Below, piece after piece: positions 18,189 to 29,495 of a stretch of 64,000 nt of DNA. The notes below the pieces were generated by a model. It made no database searches, was not told where the DNA came from, and worked only from the letters and a program-made list of their open reading frames with translations. A program made the translations under genes and the position numbers. Origin of the DNA: Candidatus Altimarinota bacterium (lineage in GTDB: Bacteria > Patescibacteriota > Gracilibacteria > BD1-5 > UBA2023); assembly GCA_023230505.1 (NCBI GenBank), contig JALNXF010000001.1, positions 62,001 to 126,000 on the forward strand. The letters run 5' to 3'. Numbering within the stretch: the first letter of the stretch is position 1; each line of letters begins with the position of its first letter.

Positions 18189-18917
18189 ATGTCTGATATT
18201 TTACCACAAAATAACACATTATCTTCTTGAGAAAAAAATTGTAATTATCTAGAAAAAAAGGCCTTGAAAGATAAAAATAATCAAGATTTAAACAATATTC
18301 TTAAAGATATACTATTTGCACTAAATAATAATCCATCACAAAGAGTAATAACTTCTGCAGAAAATTATATTAAAGAGCTAGAAATGTTAAAACTAAAGTA
18401 CGAAACATGAACATATTTTAAATCCTCAAATCCTCAAATTTATACAAAGAGAGAAGATTTAATTAAACATATTGAAGAAATTACTGAAGATTTTGATAAT
18501 CTTTCAGATGAATTTGTGCTCTATAGTGATATAAAGAAAATACTAGATAATTTAAGAGAATATCCTAATCAAAAAAAAGAATTATTAGTAAGTATAGATA
18601 AATCCATTCTTCCAGATTGAGCACATATAGATAATACTACTTGAAATATAGAATTAAATATATTATCCCCAATTTTAGGGATTGGTAATATTAATTTAAA
18701 TTGAGTGTCTTATAATAATTGAGCTTTTTCTATCTCATGACAAAAATTTATAATAAATACTCAATCTCTTAGGGGTCCATTCCTTTGAGTTACTGATACT
18801 TATACTATAATTATAAATGAGGTTTGATGAGGTCAGATACAGGTTACATTAGAGATATCAAAATGATCATATGTTTGGGTAAAATCACTTAGTGTTCACA
18901 ATTTTAAATCATCTTAA
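18189..18917 (+). CDS. Hypothetical protein
   Basis: A 242-residue soluble protein. The first 150 residues are charged and predicted helical (ILKDILFALNNNPSQRVITSAENYIKELEML, VLYSDIKKILDNLREYPNQKKELLVSI). The last 80 are beta-rich, with repeated Asn and Gly (GNIELNILSPILGIGNINLNGV, TYTIIINEVGGGQIQVTLEISKGSYVWVKSL). No signal peptide and no known family recognised. It has its own promoter-like sequence, and its 3' end overlaps radA convergently by 14 bp. Confidence 0.6.
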
Positions 18918-20232
18918 TTAAATCTTCAATTCTTTTAATTTCTAGGATTTCAGTGTTTTTTAATTTTGTCTTTGTTATTTTGGAATTTGCTGGAATTACG
19001 ATTTTTTCGAAACCGAGTTTTGAGGCTTCTTCTACTCTTTTTTGGATGTTAAATACATTTTTAATAATTCAAGTCAAAGATATTTCTCAAATAAATATAG
19101 TTTTTCCGAGAGCTTTTCATTTTTTAGATGAAATAATAGCAGCAATTGTAGCGAGATCTATTCATGGCTCGGCTATAGAAAGTCATCTTGAGATATTTAC
19201 ATAGACATCATAACTATCAAGTTTGATATCAGAAAATTTTGTAATAACTGCAATAAGCAAATCAAGTTTTCAAGATTGAATTCCGCGAGATGAGCGCTTC
19301 GGATAACCAAATTTTGTATAAGTTGTAAGAGCTTCTATTTCAATTAATATTGGACGATTTCACTCTAGTGTCATTGCAATAGCCGACCCACTTATATCTT
19401 GATTTTCGGAATTTATAAATTCAAGTCATGGATTTTTCAGATCTTGTAGCCCAGATTCTGTCATAGTAAAAAGCCCTACTTCATCTGTTGGTCCGAATCT
19501 ATTTTTAAAAGTGCGTAAAATTCTATAATTTTCATATTTACTTCATTCGATAAAAAGTACTGTATCCACGAGATGTTCAAGAGTTTTTGGTCCAGAAATA
19601 GATCAATCTTTTGTAACATGTCAGATTAAAATAACTGATTTTTTTGTTCTTTTAGAAAATTCCATTAAAGTTTCTGTGATATACCTAATTTGGTTTATAC
19701 TTCCTGAAGTTGTGCCAATTACATTTGAATAAATTACACTAATTGAATCAATAATAATAAGTGATGAATTTTCTTTTTCTAGTGTAGCTAGAATATCCTC
19801 AAAATCATTTGAATTAAAAATTCTAACATTTTCATTTTTTATATTTAATCTTTTTGCTCTATCTGAGATTTGATAAATATTTTCTTCTCCAGATACATAA
19901 AGCGCGGTTTGATTTTCCTTTGAATACCAGCAAGCAATTTGCAAAGCTAGAGTTGATTTTCCAATTCCTGGCTCACCTGATAGTAAAATAAGACTTCCAG
20001 AAGTAAGCCCGTAACCTAGTACATTATTTAATTCTTCACTTTCTAATTTGATTTTAGCGACTTCATGACTTGAGTTTACAAATCAAAATACTTCTTTAGC
20101 GCTTGATCTTGTTTTTTTGCCTCATCTTTTATTTATTTCTTCAATTTCATCATAAGTATTCCAAGCATCACAAGTTGTACATTTCCCAATCCATTTTGGA
20201 GATATATTGCCACATTCTCTACATTTAAACAT
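18904..20232 (-). CDS. radA: DNA repair protein RadA
   Basis: RecA-like ATPase that drives branch migration in homologous recombination. The 442-residue protein begins with a C4 zinc finger (MFKCRECG, then [11 protein letters not shown]). Walker A is [12 protein letters not shown] near residue 88, Walker B is [14 protein letters not shown] and the RadA-specific motif KNRFG is in [16 protein letters not shown] near 245. A Lon-like C-terminal domain follows ([36 protein letters not shown]). Length and order are normal. It points away from the zip and recR genes in no particular repair operon; recR lies 0.7 kb upstream on the same strand. Confidence 0.96.
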
Positions 20233-20242
20233 AAGCTTTAAG

Positions 20243-20956
20243 TTAAAATTCTAAAAATTTAGCTAGACTTGTTATAATTATTCAAATTAGAAAAAACACA
20301 ATAACGGAATTTCTATTTTTTGAATTTTTGTGAATTGTCGGAAGTAAATCTGATGCTCATATATAAAGTAAACTACCTCCGGAAAAAGCTAGAAATAGGG
20401 AAGTATAGAGTTCATTTCATACTCATGACAGAAATAAATAACTAACTATAAATCAAATTGGTGCTGACAGAGCAAATAAAATCATCATAAATGTTTGAAT
20501 TTTTTTGGTAAAATTTGAATGTCTTAAAAGTGAAGAAATCGAAACTGAAACTGGAATTTGATGAATTGCAACTCAAACCAAAATTATATATCATAAATTA
20601 GAACTACTTAAATATCAAGCTCAAATCCCTATTCAATCAAAAAAAGTATGTACAAAAAGCGCAATCCATGAAACTATTGAAATATTATGATAATGACATT
20701 CGTGTTCAACACAACTATGTACCATTAAAAAATTTTCAATAAAATAAATAAGAATAAAACCTGTAATAAAAGCTAGACTAATATTTTCATTTATTTTCAA
20801 ACTTTCTGGTAAAATATGGACTACACTAATTGAAATCATAACTCCAGCACCAAGTGAAATTATATTCTCTAAAATTTTTTTACTAATTCCAGGATGATGA
20901 GTTATAATAAGTCCAGAAAGACTAATTATAAAAAGTATCAATATAGATATTGCCAT
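20243..20956 (-). CDS. ZIP-family metal transporter
   Basis: Moves Zn2+ or similar divalent cations into the cytoplasm. At 237 residues with about seven to eight hydrophobic helices it has the bacterial ZIP layout. The key helices carry metal-coordinating residues: SISVVHILPESL (helix 2 region), FVHTFFDGIGIGAG and VAIHQIPVSVSISSLL (the H-x-x-P-x-x-x-x pattern of helix 5). A His/Cys-rich loop (VHSCVEHECHYHN, about 80-92) probably binds metal. Placed between recR and radA, 11 bp before radA. Substrate is not determinable. Confidence 0.88.
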
Positions 20957-20971
20957 AATTTTAAATTATTT

Positions 20972-21562
20972 TTAATTCCTTCATTTAAAGGCGTTAATAA
21001 GTGTAATTTCGTCGGCATATTCGATGTAACCGGAGTTTGGGAGTCATTTTGAAAGGCGAGTTATTTTTATATTTTTATCAGGAATATTTTCTTTTATGTA
21101 CATTGTAGTTGCTTCTCACTCTATATTTGGATTTGTGGCTATGATGATTTCTCAAAATTTCTCATTTTTAATTTTAGTAAATAGTTCATTAAATTTAAGA
21201 TCACTAGCTAATACTCAATTAATTGGTGAAATAGAGCCACCAAGAATATGATATTTTCATTTGAAAATATGAAGTTTTTCAATACTGACCATATCTAGAT
21301 AATCTTCAACAACACATAAAATTGAATTATCTCTAGAATTAGAGCAACATATTTCACATACATTATTATCTTTGTCTGTATAACCAAAACAAACTTCACA
21401 TTCTTTTATTTCTGCTTGGATATTATCAAGACTTTTTCAGAAATTTTTTAGATAATTTGGATTAGATTTTAACAAAAAAAAGGCTAATTTTGTGGCAGAT
21501 TTTTCTCATATTCACGGCAAAAATGAGATTATATCTATAAGGCGTTTTAGTGTTTCTGGCAT
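20972..21562 (-). CDS. recR: Recombination mediator RecR
   Basis: Works with RecO/RecF to load RecA at gaps. The 196-residue protein has a helix-hairpin-helix start (LKRLIDIISFLPGIGEKSATKLAFFLLK), a four-Cys zinc finger (CEVC, then CEIC), a Toprim domain (SILCVVEDYLDMVSIEKLHIFKGKYHILGGSISPINGV) and the Toprim end (IIIATNPNIEGEATTMYIKE, ITRLSKGLPNSGYIEYADEITL). All are standard. It is 16 bp upstream of the ZIP gene on the same strand. Confidence 0.96.
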
Positions 21563-21682
21563 ATTTTTTATTATATTTTTATACTTTTTTAAATTATAGT
21601 AAAAACTCCAAAAAAACAAATTAATATTTGACTTTAAAATTTTAGAACTAAAATAAACCCCACTAATTTAATAATTTCAATC

Positions 21683-23023
21683 ATGAGAAAATTCATATGA
21701 TTTGTTTTAATTTTTATCTTTTCCACTTCTTATGCAGGAAGCGAGAATTTTGTTAATAAAATAAATTTATCTAATAATAAGGTAAATTTAATTTACAATA
21801 AAATATTTGATAAATTAGACAAAAATATAGTTTTAAATAAAGATAATTTTAAAGAAGATGATTTAAATATTATAAAGCAAGAAATTAATTTAATTAACTC
21901 AAATTTCCAAAATCTTCAAGAAAATGTAGAAGATAAAGATAGAACTAATTGAAAAATAAATATTGAAAGTATTAAAACTTCAATTAACAAAATAAATTCA
22001 TTAATTGAAGAAAAAAAACCAAAATTTAAGACTATAAAAAATGAATTAGACAAAATTGAAGTTCAAAAAAATAACAATGAATTAAAATGAAAATATTGAG
22101 AATTAATGTATTATAATGACAGTTTTGAAGGAAAACATACATCTGCCGGAAATATTTTTTCTCAGGAATTTTTCTCAGCTGCAAAATGTGGCACTCCACT
22201 CAATACCTTAACCCAAGTAATTTTAAATCAAAAAAGTCTTTTAGTTAAGGTAAATGACAGGCCAAGTTGTACTCGTTTCCCGAATTTAATTGATTTATCC
22301 ACAAATGCTTTTGACCCGCTTTACAGACGTTATGCCGGAAAACAAAAGTGAGAATATATTGAGCTTCAAGCCATAGGTAAGGATTATTACAAAAGATATA
22401 TTCCAGTAGATTTTTTTAAAAATGCTTGAATTTCAGTTTCTTATAAAACTCCAAATTCTTTTATTTGAAACGAGACTTTTAATCTAATTTGAAATAGCCC
22501 TAAAACTCTATCTTATCTTAATTTAACTCTTATTTCACCAAATAACACTAAAACTATTTACTCAAAAAAAGACTTAAAATGAGGTTTTTTATTCTCAATT
22601 CCACTTACTCAAGTTTGAACTTATAGAATTAGTTTCAATTCTCCGCTTTGAACCTCAAAAGAATTTGAAATTTATGTTTTTACTCAAGATATTTTAAACT
22701 GAAAAAAGCTATTTTCAAATACTGACAATATTTCTTTATTAAGCGAAATTAAAATATTAAATGAGCCTTCTGAAACCGAAAAAAATAGACTGAGATTTGT
22801 TATCTGAAATAATAATATTAACTCAATTCATTTCTCTCAAGACTCAAAAACCCTTGATTATTATTCTGTCTGAGATATTGTGATTTTCGAGGATTCTCTA
22901 AATATTTTTGACTCAAGCAAACCCATAAAAATAGAAGCCTTTTCCTCAAAAACCCTCACAAATTTTTCACTTGATTCTTACTCTTTACCAGTTAAAATTT
23001 TTTCTGGAGAGTTTATGAGATAA
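21683..23023 (+). CDS. Secreted RlpA-like (double-psi beta-barrel) protein
   Basis: A 446-residue exported protein: signal peptide MRKFIGFVLIFIFSTSYAGS, an N-terminal coiled coil (about residues 25-130), then a domain reading YYNDSFEGKHTSAGNIFSQEFF, AAKCGTPLNTLTQVIL, LLVKVNDRPSCTRFPNLIDLS. That is the RlpA/DPBB pattern (G-x-T-A-S-G, A-H-x-x-L-P-x-G-T, V-x-x-N-D-R-G-P, I-D-L-S). RlpA homologues are lytic transglycosylases or cell-wall binding factors; here a Cys replaces the usual catalytic His region, so activity is uncertain. The remaining 200 residues look like two or three beta-sandwich repeats. It is probably a wall-associated or host-directed enzyme. Confidence 0.7.
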
Positions 23024-23064
23024 AAAACTTGAAATTATTTTTTTATATATTACAATATTTACAC

Positions 23065-23151
23065 AAAATTTATCCCTCCCATATTTTAGGGTGAAGGTGA
23101 ATGACGAAGTCAGAGAGTATGCCCTGGGGTAGAGGTTAGGTGGGGTAATTT
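23065..23151. repeat. GC-rich dispersed repeat, degenerate copy
   Basis: A G-rich segment of the form CCCTCCC ... AGGGTGAAGGTGA ... CCCTGGGGTAGAGGTTAGGTGGGG in an otherwise AT-rich gap. It resembles the better-preserved elements at 33419 and 53839 (CCCTCT, short loop, AGAGGG, TTAGGGTGAGGG). Confidence 0.45.
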
Positions 23152-23171
23152 ATAGCTTAATTTATTTTTTT

Positions 23172-23741
23172 ATGAGAACTCTAATAAAACAATTTTTTTC
23201 AAAAATATCTAATTGAATATATTTTTGAATATGACTAATTCTTACATTATGAATTTTTGGATTAGTTTATGCTGCACTTTCTTGGATTCCTCAAACTACA
23301 GTTTGAACTGGTTCTGGACTTACAGCTACTGCATGGAATGATATGATAAATAATATATGATATTTAAAAGAAAATGTAGATGCAAAGCTTGCAACTAATG
23401 GAAATGGTTCAGCTCTTACTTGACTCACAAAAACACAAGTAGGATTATGAAATGTAGATAATACCTCAGATGTTACAAAAAATGTTTTATCAGCAACTAA
23501 ATTAACTACAGCCAGAACTATAAATTGAGTAAGTTTTAATTGAACTGCAAATATAATCATACCTCCTTGTACAAAAATCCCTCTTTATAGTAAATTGGAT
23601 ACATATAAAAGTATATTTAATTGTACTGGTACTCCAACACAAAGTATAACTATAACCACTTCTTGTGCTGCTGTGTACAACACATATTGTGGTGGCTATC
23701 GGTCAACAACTTGTACAGTTTTATGATATCTTTGTCAATAA
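23172..23741 (+). CDS. Membrane-anchored tail-fibre-like adhesin (family member 2)
   Basis: A 189-residue protein. The N-terminal anchor (SNGIYFGIGLILTLGIFGLVYAAL) and module (GTGSGLTATAWNDMINNIGYL) closely match the gene at 4.4 kb. Its middle reads LTKTQVGLGNVDNTSDVTKN, LSATKLTTARTINGVSFNGTANI, a repeat seen almost word for word in phage tail fibres. The C-terminus (about 55 residues) holds seven cysteines (FNCTGTP, TSCAAVYNTYCGGY, TTCTVLGYLCQ). I see no phage structural or lysis genes nearby, so it is more likely a cell-surface appendage using the phage-type fold. Confidence 0.68.
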
Positions 23742-23778
23742 ATAAATTAAAATCTTAAACTCTCAATTTCAAATCCAT

Positions 23779-23801
23779 AAATCCACCTCGCGGTGGATTT
23801 A
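23779..23801 (+). terminator. Stem-loop terminator
   Basis: AAATCCACC, loop TCGC, GGTGGATTT followed by AATTTTG, downstream of the tail-fibre-like gene. Confidence 0.6.
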
Positions 23802-23902
23802 ATTTTGTAATTTCTGGAAAATATATAATAAAATCAAATTTAAAATTGAATTTTTGTAATTTTTGGATACCTTATGTAGGTTTAATTTATAAATAATAAA
23901 AA

Positions 23903-25168
23903 ATGTTAAAAATTGCTTGATGACAACGCTTGTCTTGAGAGGTTATGATTAGTGGCTCAAAAAACGCTAGTCTTCCTATTATTGCCGCAAGTTTGTTTAT
24001 GGATAAAGTTACCTTAAATAACGTACCAAGAATTGGAGATGTTCTTACTTTTTTAGAAATTATTAAGAGTTTGAATGTGAGAGTGGATTTTGTATGAAAT
24101 ACATTAAAATTGGATACCACAGCAATATCTTTAGATAATTTTAATATAGAATTAATCAAAAAAATAAGAGTTTGAATTTTACTTTTACCTATTTTACTTT
24201 ACAAATTCGGAGAAGTAAATATCCCATATCCTGGATGATGTAATATCTGAAAAAGACCAATTGATGAACACTTAAGATGACTTGAAGCAATTTGATATAA
24301 AAATTTTGATTGAGAAGATTTTGTGAGATTATCTTGAGATTTATGAGTTGGAGATAGAGTTTTAAATTGATGATTTGCCGTTACTGCCACAGAGAATTTG
24401 ATTACTGCAAATGTACTTAGATCTTGAAAAACTACTCTAGCTCTGGCTGCAATTGAACCACATGTAATTGATTTAGTTAATTTCTTGAAAAAAGCTGGAG
24501 CAGATATTGAGGTTGGTTTTGATCATACAATAATAATTAATTGAGTAAAAAATCTTTCAAAAGAAGTGGAATATAGCGTGGTTAGTGATTATATAGAATC
24601 AGGAACTTTTATAATATTTTGAGCGCTTTGTAGTGATAAATTCATTGATATTGTAAATCCAAGAGTTGAGGATCTTTCAAGTTTTTTATTAAAAGCAAAA
24701 GAAGTTTGAGTAAAATTTGAAGATTTATGAAATAATAAATTAAGAGTTTATAATTCATGTAGTAGCTTAAAAGCCATAAAAGTTCAAACAAATATTTTCC
24801 CAGGATTTCCAACAGATTTACAATCTCCATTCTCAATTTTACTCACGCAAGCTGAATGAATCTCAAAAATTCAAGAAATAATGTATGAGGGAAGATTAAA
24901 TTATCTAGTTGAAATCGAAAAAATGAAAGGTCATCCTGCAATCTTAAATCCACACGAAGCTCTGATTTTTGGTAAAACTCCACTAAGAGCCACGACAGTT
25001 TCTAGTTGGGATTTAAGAGCCTGAGTAGCTATGATTATTGCCTGACTAATCGCGACAGGGGATACTTATATTACAAATGTAGAATACATCGACAGATGAT
25101 ACGAAGATATTATTGGCAAAATCCAAAAACTCTGAGCCATAATCGAAAGAGTGAGTAGTGAAGCTTAA
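23903..25168 (+). CDS. murA: UDP-N-acetylglucosamine 1-carboxyvinyltransferase MurA
   Basis: First committed step of peptidoglycan synthesis: transfers enolpyruvate from PEP to UDP-GlcNAc. The 421-residue protein has SGSKNASLPIIAASL at the start, the catalytic-Cys motif YPGGCNIGKRPIDEHL (Cys near residue 113, preceded by a UGA-coded Gly), SDYIESGTFIIFGAL, FPGFPTDLQSPF and the C-terminal MYEGRLNYLVEIEKM. The presence of the Cys predicts fosfomycin sensitivity for the enzyme family. Peptidoglycan synthesis genes confirm a wall-bearing cell. It is followed 17 bp later by a small membrane protein. Confidence 0.97.
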
Positions 25169-25185
25169 TTTCTAACTTTATTTTT

Positions 25186-25398
25186 ATGAATATATTTTGA
25201 TTTTTTCTTTTGATTTTTGGGATAATTATAGTTAAAAATCCTGATATTATAGCTTATTTAATAGGTTTTTTCTTTATTGTTATTTGAGCAAATATGATTT
25301 TATTGCAATTTGTTTTTAGAAAAAAATCAAGTCAATGAGATAGAGAAAGTATTAAATTTTGAAGTTTTGAAATTTTTAGAAATAAACCAAAGAAATAA
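25186..25398 (+). CDS. Small membrane protein, unknown
   Basis: A 70-residue protein with two hydrophobic stretches (FGFFLLIFGIIIV and IIAYLIGFFFIVIGANMILL) and a basic, polar C-terminus. It starts 17 bp after murA and its TAA overlaps the ATG of the next gene (TAATG), so the three genes are probably co-transcribed. No family is recognised. Confidence 0.55.
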
Positions 25399-26363
25399 TG
25401 ATTTCAGATATTTTTAAAATATTTCTAATTGGAAGTTTGGCTTTTATACCGATTTTGATTTGGGGATATATTTTTTCATATATTGATAATTCTGCGCTTA
25501 ATTCTCGTAGATTTATTTCTTGAATAATTGCCGGATGATTTTCTGTTGTTCCAGTACTTTATTCAGAGCAAATTTACAATTTTTTCTCTGCATCTTTTCT
25601 AAATATTTTTAATTTGATTTGAATAAATTGAAATTTTTTTTATGTCATTGTTTCTTTACTTTTCCTTACTTTTTTAATTGCTATAATTTTATTTTTAACT
25701 TCTTTAATTTTTTTTAAATGAAGTTTTGATATTTTTAAAATTTACTGAAAAAACATAGTCTGAATTTCAATTTTTATTTTAATTTTCGCTATTTTAAATA
25801 AAATAATTCCAAATATTTGATTTTTAGATTTAAATATTTCAAGTCCAGTTTCAATCTGAAAAAATGTTTTTAATACGCTTGGACTTATAATTTTATACTA
25901 CATAATAATTTGATTAGTTGAGGAAATTTCAAAACATTTTAGCTTTTTACCAAGTTCAATAACTGAAATTGACTCAGTTCAAAAATGAGTACTATTAGCT
26001 ACTTTTATAGCGCTTTGATTTGGTTTTATAGAAAATATTTTGTATCTTTACAATATTTCAATTGATAGATGAGTTGTTTCTGGAGATTTTGCAACTACTC
26101 TAATTTTTAGATCTATTTTTTCTCTATTTGTTCATATTTTCTGCGGAGTTATAGTTTGATTATATTTTTCTCGTGCCTACTTATTTTTAGGTAAAAACAC
26201 TTATTTTTACATTAAAACTTTCTTATTTTGATTAATTTTTTCAATTACACTTCATGCAATTTTTGATATTTCCCTCACTCTTTGATTTACTCCAATTATT
26301 TTTATTTACGCCATTTACTGATATCTATACATCACAAAAACTTTTTATAAAGAAGAAAATTAA
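25398..26363 (+). CDS. PrsW-like membrane protease
   Basis: A 321-residue protein with about eight transmembrane helices. The core contains IGLVEEISKHFSFL (the E-E-x-x-K motif), GVLLATFIALGFGFIENILYLYN (G-x-x-E-N), FSLFVHIFCGVIVGLYF (H in a later helix) and ITLHAIFDISL (H-A-x-x-D). This order of Glu-Glu, Glu-Asn, His and His-Asp motifs matches PrsW/glutamic-type intramembrane proteases (PF13367), which cleave membrane anti-sigma factors or other substrates. No anti-sigma factor is seen nearby, so the substrate is unknown. Confidence 0.75.
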
Positions 26364-26382
26364 AAACTAGCTCATATTTTTT

Positions 26383-26411
26383 GCAAAAATAGAAAAAATA
26401 TGATAAAGTAA
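26383..26411 (+). promoter_or_regulatory. Putative promoter (TTGCAA-type, shared with 37219)
   Basis: TTGCAA, 17-bp spacer starting AAATAGAAA, then TAAAGT. The spacer and -10 context (ATAGAAA ... TATGATAAA) closely match that upstream of the 1080-residue gene at 37282, suggesting joint control. Confidence 0.55.
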
Positions 26412-26445
26412 TGTCAGAGTTTAAAAAATAAAAACAAAAACAAAT

Positions 26446-28098
26446 ATGAATTCAAATTTTAAAAAACTTTCAGTTTTAAAAAAAATATGGTTGCTTAACC
26501 TAATTTTAGCCCTATTTTATTTCTCAACTTTTTATGGAGTTAGATATTTTAAGTCTTCAATTTTAGAATATAGTAATATTACTTCAGATCCATTTGATGG
26601 CACAGTTTCGCCTATATCTTATGTGCCAAACTGGCTTAAATCAAAAAATACTAATAAATCTCTTAATTTTCAAGAAGATGTATTCTCAGTTGATGATTTC
26701 ATAGAACTTCCAAAATATGACCTAAATAATTTACAAAACTCAGATACTCGCAATAATAATTCAATTTTAGCTAGATACACTTATCCAGTTCTTTATATGT
26801 GAAGTTATAGACTAAATTATCAAGAATATGATGGAAGTCATCCAGCGGTTGATATTAGAGCTCCAATTGGTACTCCTGTTTTATCTATTGCCAATTGAGT
26901 AGTTATAAAAGTTAAAAATACAGAAACTTGAGATTGAAAATATGTTGTAATTAGACATGATAATGTAAATCACAATTGAACTATTCAAAGCCTTTATTCT
27001 TGATATGAACATTTATCTGATATATTTGCTGTAGAGTGAACAAAAATAAAAAAATGAGAAGTGCTTTGAAAAGTGTGAATGACTTGAATTACAACTACTC
27101 CACACTTACATTTCCAAATTGATAAAAAAGCTTCGCCATTTCACCCATATTGGCCATTTACTTTTGCTGATGCAAGTGCACTTGGACTTGATTTTTTCTG
27201 AGCGATAAATGTTTGACTTGGTAAAGAAAATGCAATTGAATACACAGTTCATCCAATGGAATTTGTTCAAAATAATATGTCTAAAATTAGTCTGCTTAAC
27301 TCCGCTCCAATTGAAAATGTAAATATTGGAACTAATATTTCTACTCCACAAATACAAGAGAATAAAGAAGTAATTCAAAAAAATCTTTCTCCAGACATAA
27401 CTTCAACACAAGAACAAATAAATTCTTGATTATTAGAAAATTTGAATGCTTGAATAAAAGAAGAAACTACACCTCAAGTAATCGAACAGCCAAAAACTAC
27501 AGTTACAAATAATTCTGCACCAGTTGTTATTGAAAATATTGTTAAACCAAAATTAGAAGATGGTCAGATTTTTTATGATATTCCAAAAAATTCTAAATTC
27601 TTCCAAGCTACAAAATATTTAAGTGACAATTCTATTTCTAAATGATATGAGACTTGAAATTTCTGAGTAAATAATTCAGTTTCAAGATGAGAAGCATTGA
27701 TTTTTATTCTAAAATTATACAAAATAAATCTTGATTCAAATACACAAATTTCATTTAAAGATATTTCTTCTAATTCTTTCTTAATTCCATATCTTAAAAA
27801 ATCTATTGATTTATGATTTATTACAACCAAAAATAAAACTTTTAGACCAGATGACCAGATTACAAGAGTAGAATTAATTACAATTCTAATAAAAGCTTCT
27901 GGAAAGGAAATAACCAAGAATTTTAATCAAAACTGAACAACATTTTCTGATATAAAAACAACCGACTGGTTTATGCCTTATGTCTACACATTCTCAAATT
28001 TATTTCCATCATCTTCCAACAATAACAGATTCGAACCAAACAAATCCTTCACTCGCGGTCAAATAGCTCTGATTTTATATGCTTTTTCTAAGAAGTAA
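26446..28098 (+). CDS. M23 (LytM-type) peptidase with C-terminal SLH domains
   Basis: A 550-residue exported cell-wall endopeptidase. A signal anchor (IWLLNLILALFYFSTFYGV) leads into the M23 domain, with zinc ligands in HPAVDIRAPIGTPVLSI (near residue 131; H-x-x-x-D) and TPHLHFQI (near 219; H-x-H). A Gln/Thr/Pro-rich linker (about 290-370) follows. The C-terminal half has two to three SLH repeats (FFQATKYLSDNSISKGYETGNF, FKDISSNSFLIPYLKKSIDLGFI with FRPDDQITRVELI, FSDIKTTDWFMPYVYTF with TRGQIALIL), which tether proteins to cell-wall polymers. It may remodel the own wall or attack a host wall. Confidence 0.88.
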
Positions 28099-28111
28099 TA
28101 GAAATCTCTAA

Positions 28112-28154
28112 ACCAAAAAATCTCTCCGAAAATTTTCGGAGAGGTTTTTTTGGT
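28112..28154. terminator. Bidirectional terminator
   Basis: Long near-perfect inverted repeat around CTCTCCGAAAA/TTTTCGGAGAG with A- and U-runs, between the convergent M23/SLH gene and the toxin-antitoxin pair. Confidence 0.85.
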
Positions 28155-28158
28155 TATA

Positions 28159-28428
28159 TTACTTCCAATCACTTTTATTTTTGAAAATTGATAGTATATA
28201 GATAATTTTCTTTTTTTCTTCAATTTTATAGATTATTCTAAATTTGAAATTTGAATCTATAATTTCTTTTAATGAATCTTTTCTTTCAAATCATAAATGT
28301 GGAAAGTATGATAAATTAGCTATAGTGTGAAATATTTTATTTAATACAACATTAGAATATTCTCCAATATAAGATTGGATAAAATTAATATCTTCTTCTG
28401 AAATTGGTGTAAATTCAATACTATACAT
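28159..28428 (-). CDS. RelE/ParE-type toxin
   Basis: An 89-residue protein: MYSIEFTPISEEDINFI at the start, GFERKDSLKEIIDSNFKFRIIYKIEEKKKIIYIL in the middle. This is the RelE/ParE pattern, with the conserved R-I-I-Y-x-I strand and an I-Y-I-x-x-I end. RelE members cleave mRNA at the ribosome, ParE members hit gyrase; I cannot say which. Its ATG overlaps the antitoxin stop by 8 bp, the usual toxin-second order. It shares the terminator with the M23/SLH gene. Confidence 0.8.
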
Positions 28429-28588
28429 AAACAGATTTTTTATTTTTAGAAACCTTATTTATAATTTTTTCAAAGGGGATAGTATTTCATTTTTCAATAT
28501 GCTCTAAACTATCTGACATTCTTTGTATTTCCTCATAAGAATATCAATTTTTTTTAAAATCTTCCATGGCCTCTTTTGATAATTTCAT
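28421..28588 (-). CDS. Antitoxin of the RelE/ParE pair
   Basis: A 55-residue protein directly upstream of the toxin and overlapping it. Sequence elements: MKLSKEAMEDFKKNGYSYEEIQRMSDSL, then a short charged C-terminus (KVSKNKKSV) typical of the toxin-wrapping tail. It is too short to give a fold by eye, but position and overlap define it. It should neutralise the toxin and autoregulate the operon. Confidence 0.72.
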
Positions 28589-28655
28589 AAATTGTTATTA
28601 GAATTAAATATAAAATATAATATAAATTTTTTAAATAATTTCAAACTTTTTTAGT

Positions 28656-28886
28656 TTATCTCTTCTCCAAAATACTCCTCACATAAAGTCACTGAACTTG
28701 GAGGCGGGCCCATTCGGTTTTTCTGAGGAATTTTAGGGAAGACTGTTTGCTTGGATTACTTTTGAAACAATTAATCCTGATCATTTCACTCAGTTTTTCA
28801 AATCCATATTCTTCGATAAGATAATCTAAAATTGCAGATAAACTAACTCAATGTAAGACTGCATCGTTTCTATTTATTGGTTCCAT
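28656..28886 (-). CDS. VF530-family DNA-binding protein
   Basis: A 76-residue protein: DAVLHGVSLSAILDYLIEEYGFEKLSEMIRI, then [31 protein letters not shown]. This matches the VF530/DUF2132 family (H-G-x-x-L-x-x-x-L, I-N-C-F-x-x-x-P-S-x-x-S-S-L-x-F-L-R-x-T-P-W-A-R), a small four-helix DNA-binding protein. The role is unknown. It sits between the antitoxin (67 bp) and DedA gene (13 bp). Confidence 0.85.
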
Positions 28887-28899
28887 AGTATTATTAAAA

Positions 28900-29493
28900 T
28901 TAATTATATTTTTTATGTCAAAATTTGAATTTTAGTATTATAGTAAAAATGACTACAATTACAAGGATTGTGAGGATATCTTCTAGAGCAAGAGCAATAT
29001 TTTGCCATTGATTTCAGAGTATGAATCATAAATAACTAAAAAGAGTTACATATATAATTTCTCATATTATATCAAGCGATAAAAATTTTTTATATGATAT
29101 TTTTGTTAATCATGACAAAATATTTACAGATGAACATAGTCATGTTATTAAGAAACGACTAAAGAAAATTGATTTTGTCGAATTATTCTGAAAATAATTT
29201 TCTAACCATGCAAATTTTTTAGAATTTATAATTTTCCCAAAGCCTATATTTAGTAATATATCTCTTCAGTAAAAGTACGAAATAAAATATCAAGTTATAT
29301 CACCAATAGTGCATCACAAAAAGCTTGAAATTAAAACATAATTAATATTTAAATATCATTGAGCCACAAAAGCTCAGGATGCAATTATTATTGCAGTTGC
29401 AGGAAGAGGGAATATAATTGAGGTAGTTAAAGTAACTAAAAAAATCACCAAGTAAGTGTATATTAGAAGGTATGAAAGAAAAAATTCTAGCAT
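28900..29493 (-). CDS. DedA-family membrane protein
   Basis: A 197-residue protein with about five hydrophobic segments. The start (LTTSIIFPLPATAIIIASGAFVAQGYLNI) and the mid part (FLGCTIGDITGYFISYFYGRDIL) carry the SNARE-associated/DedA pattern (P-x-P-x-E/A, then G-x-x-x-G-D-x-x-x-Y-x-x-G-R), though the usual acidic residue in P-x-P-x-E-x is changed. FFSRFLITGLCSS corresponds to F-x-x-R-F-x-P. DedA proteins flip undecaprenyl phosphate or phosphatidylethanolamine. It is 3 bp downstream of the next gene's stop. Confidence 0.7.
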
Positions 29494-29495
29494 AA

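Noticed and set aside
4386-23741. A prophage, because of tail-fibre motifs in two genes
   Set aside because: No terminase, portal, capsid, integrase or lysis genes and no att-like repeats; both proteins have membrane anchors and sit among housekeeping genes.
28159-28588. Larger defence island around the toxin-antitoxin pair
   Set aside because: Neighbours are a VF530 protein, DedA and an M23/SLH hydrolase; no restriction, CBASS, Abi or CRISPR genes.
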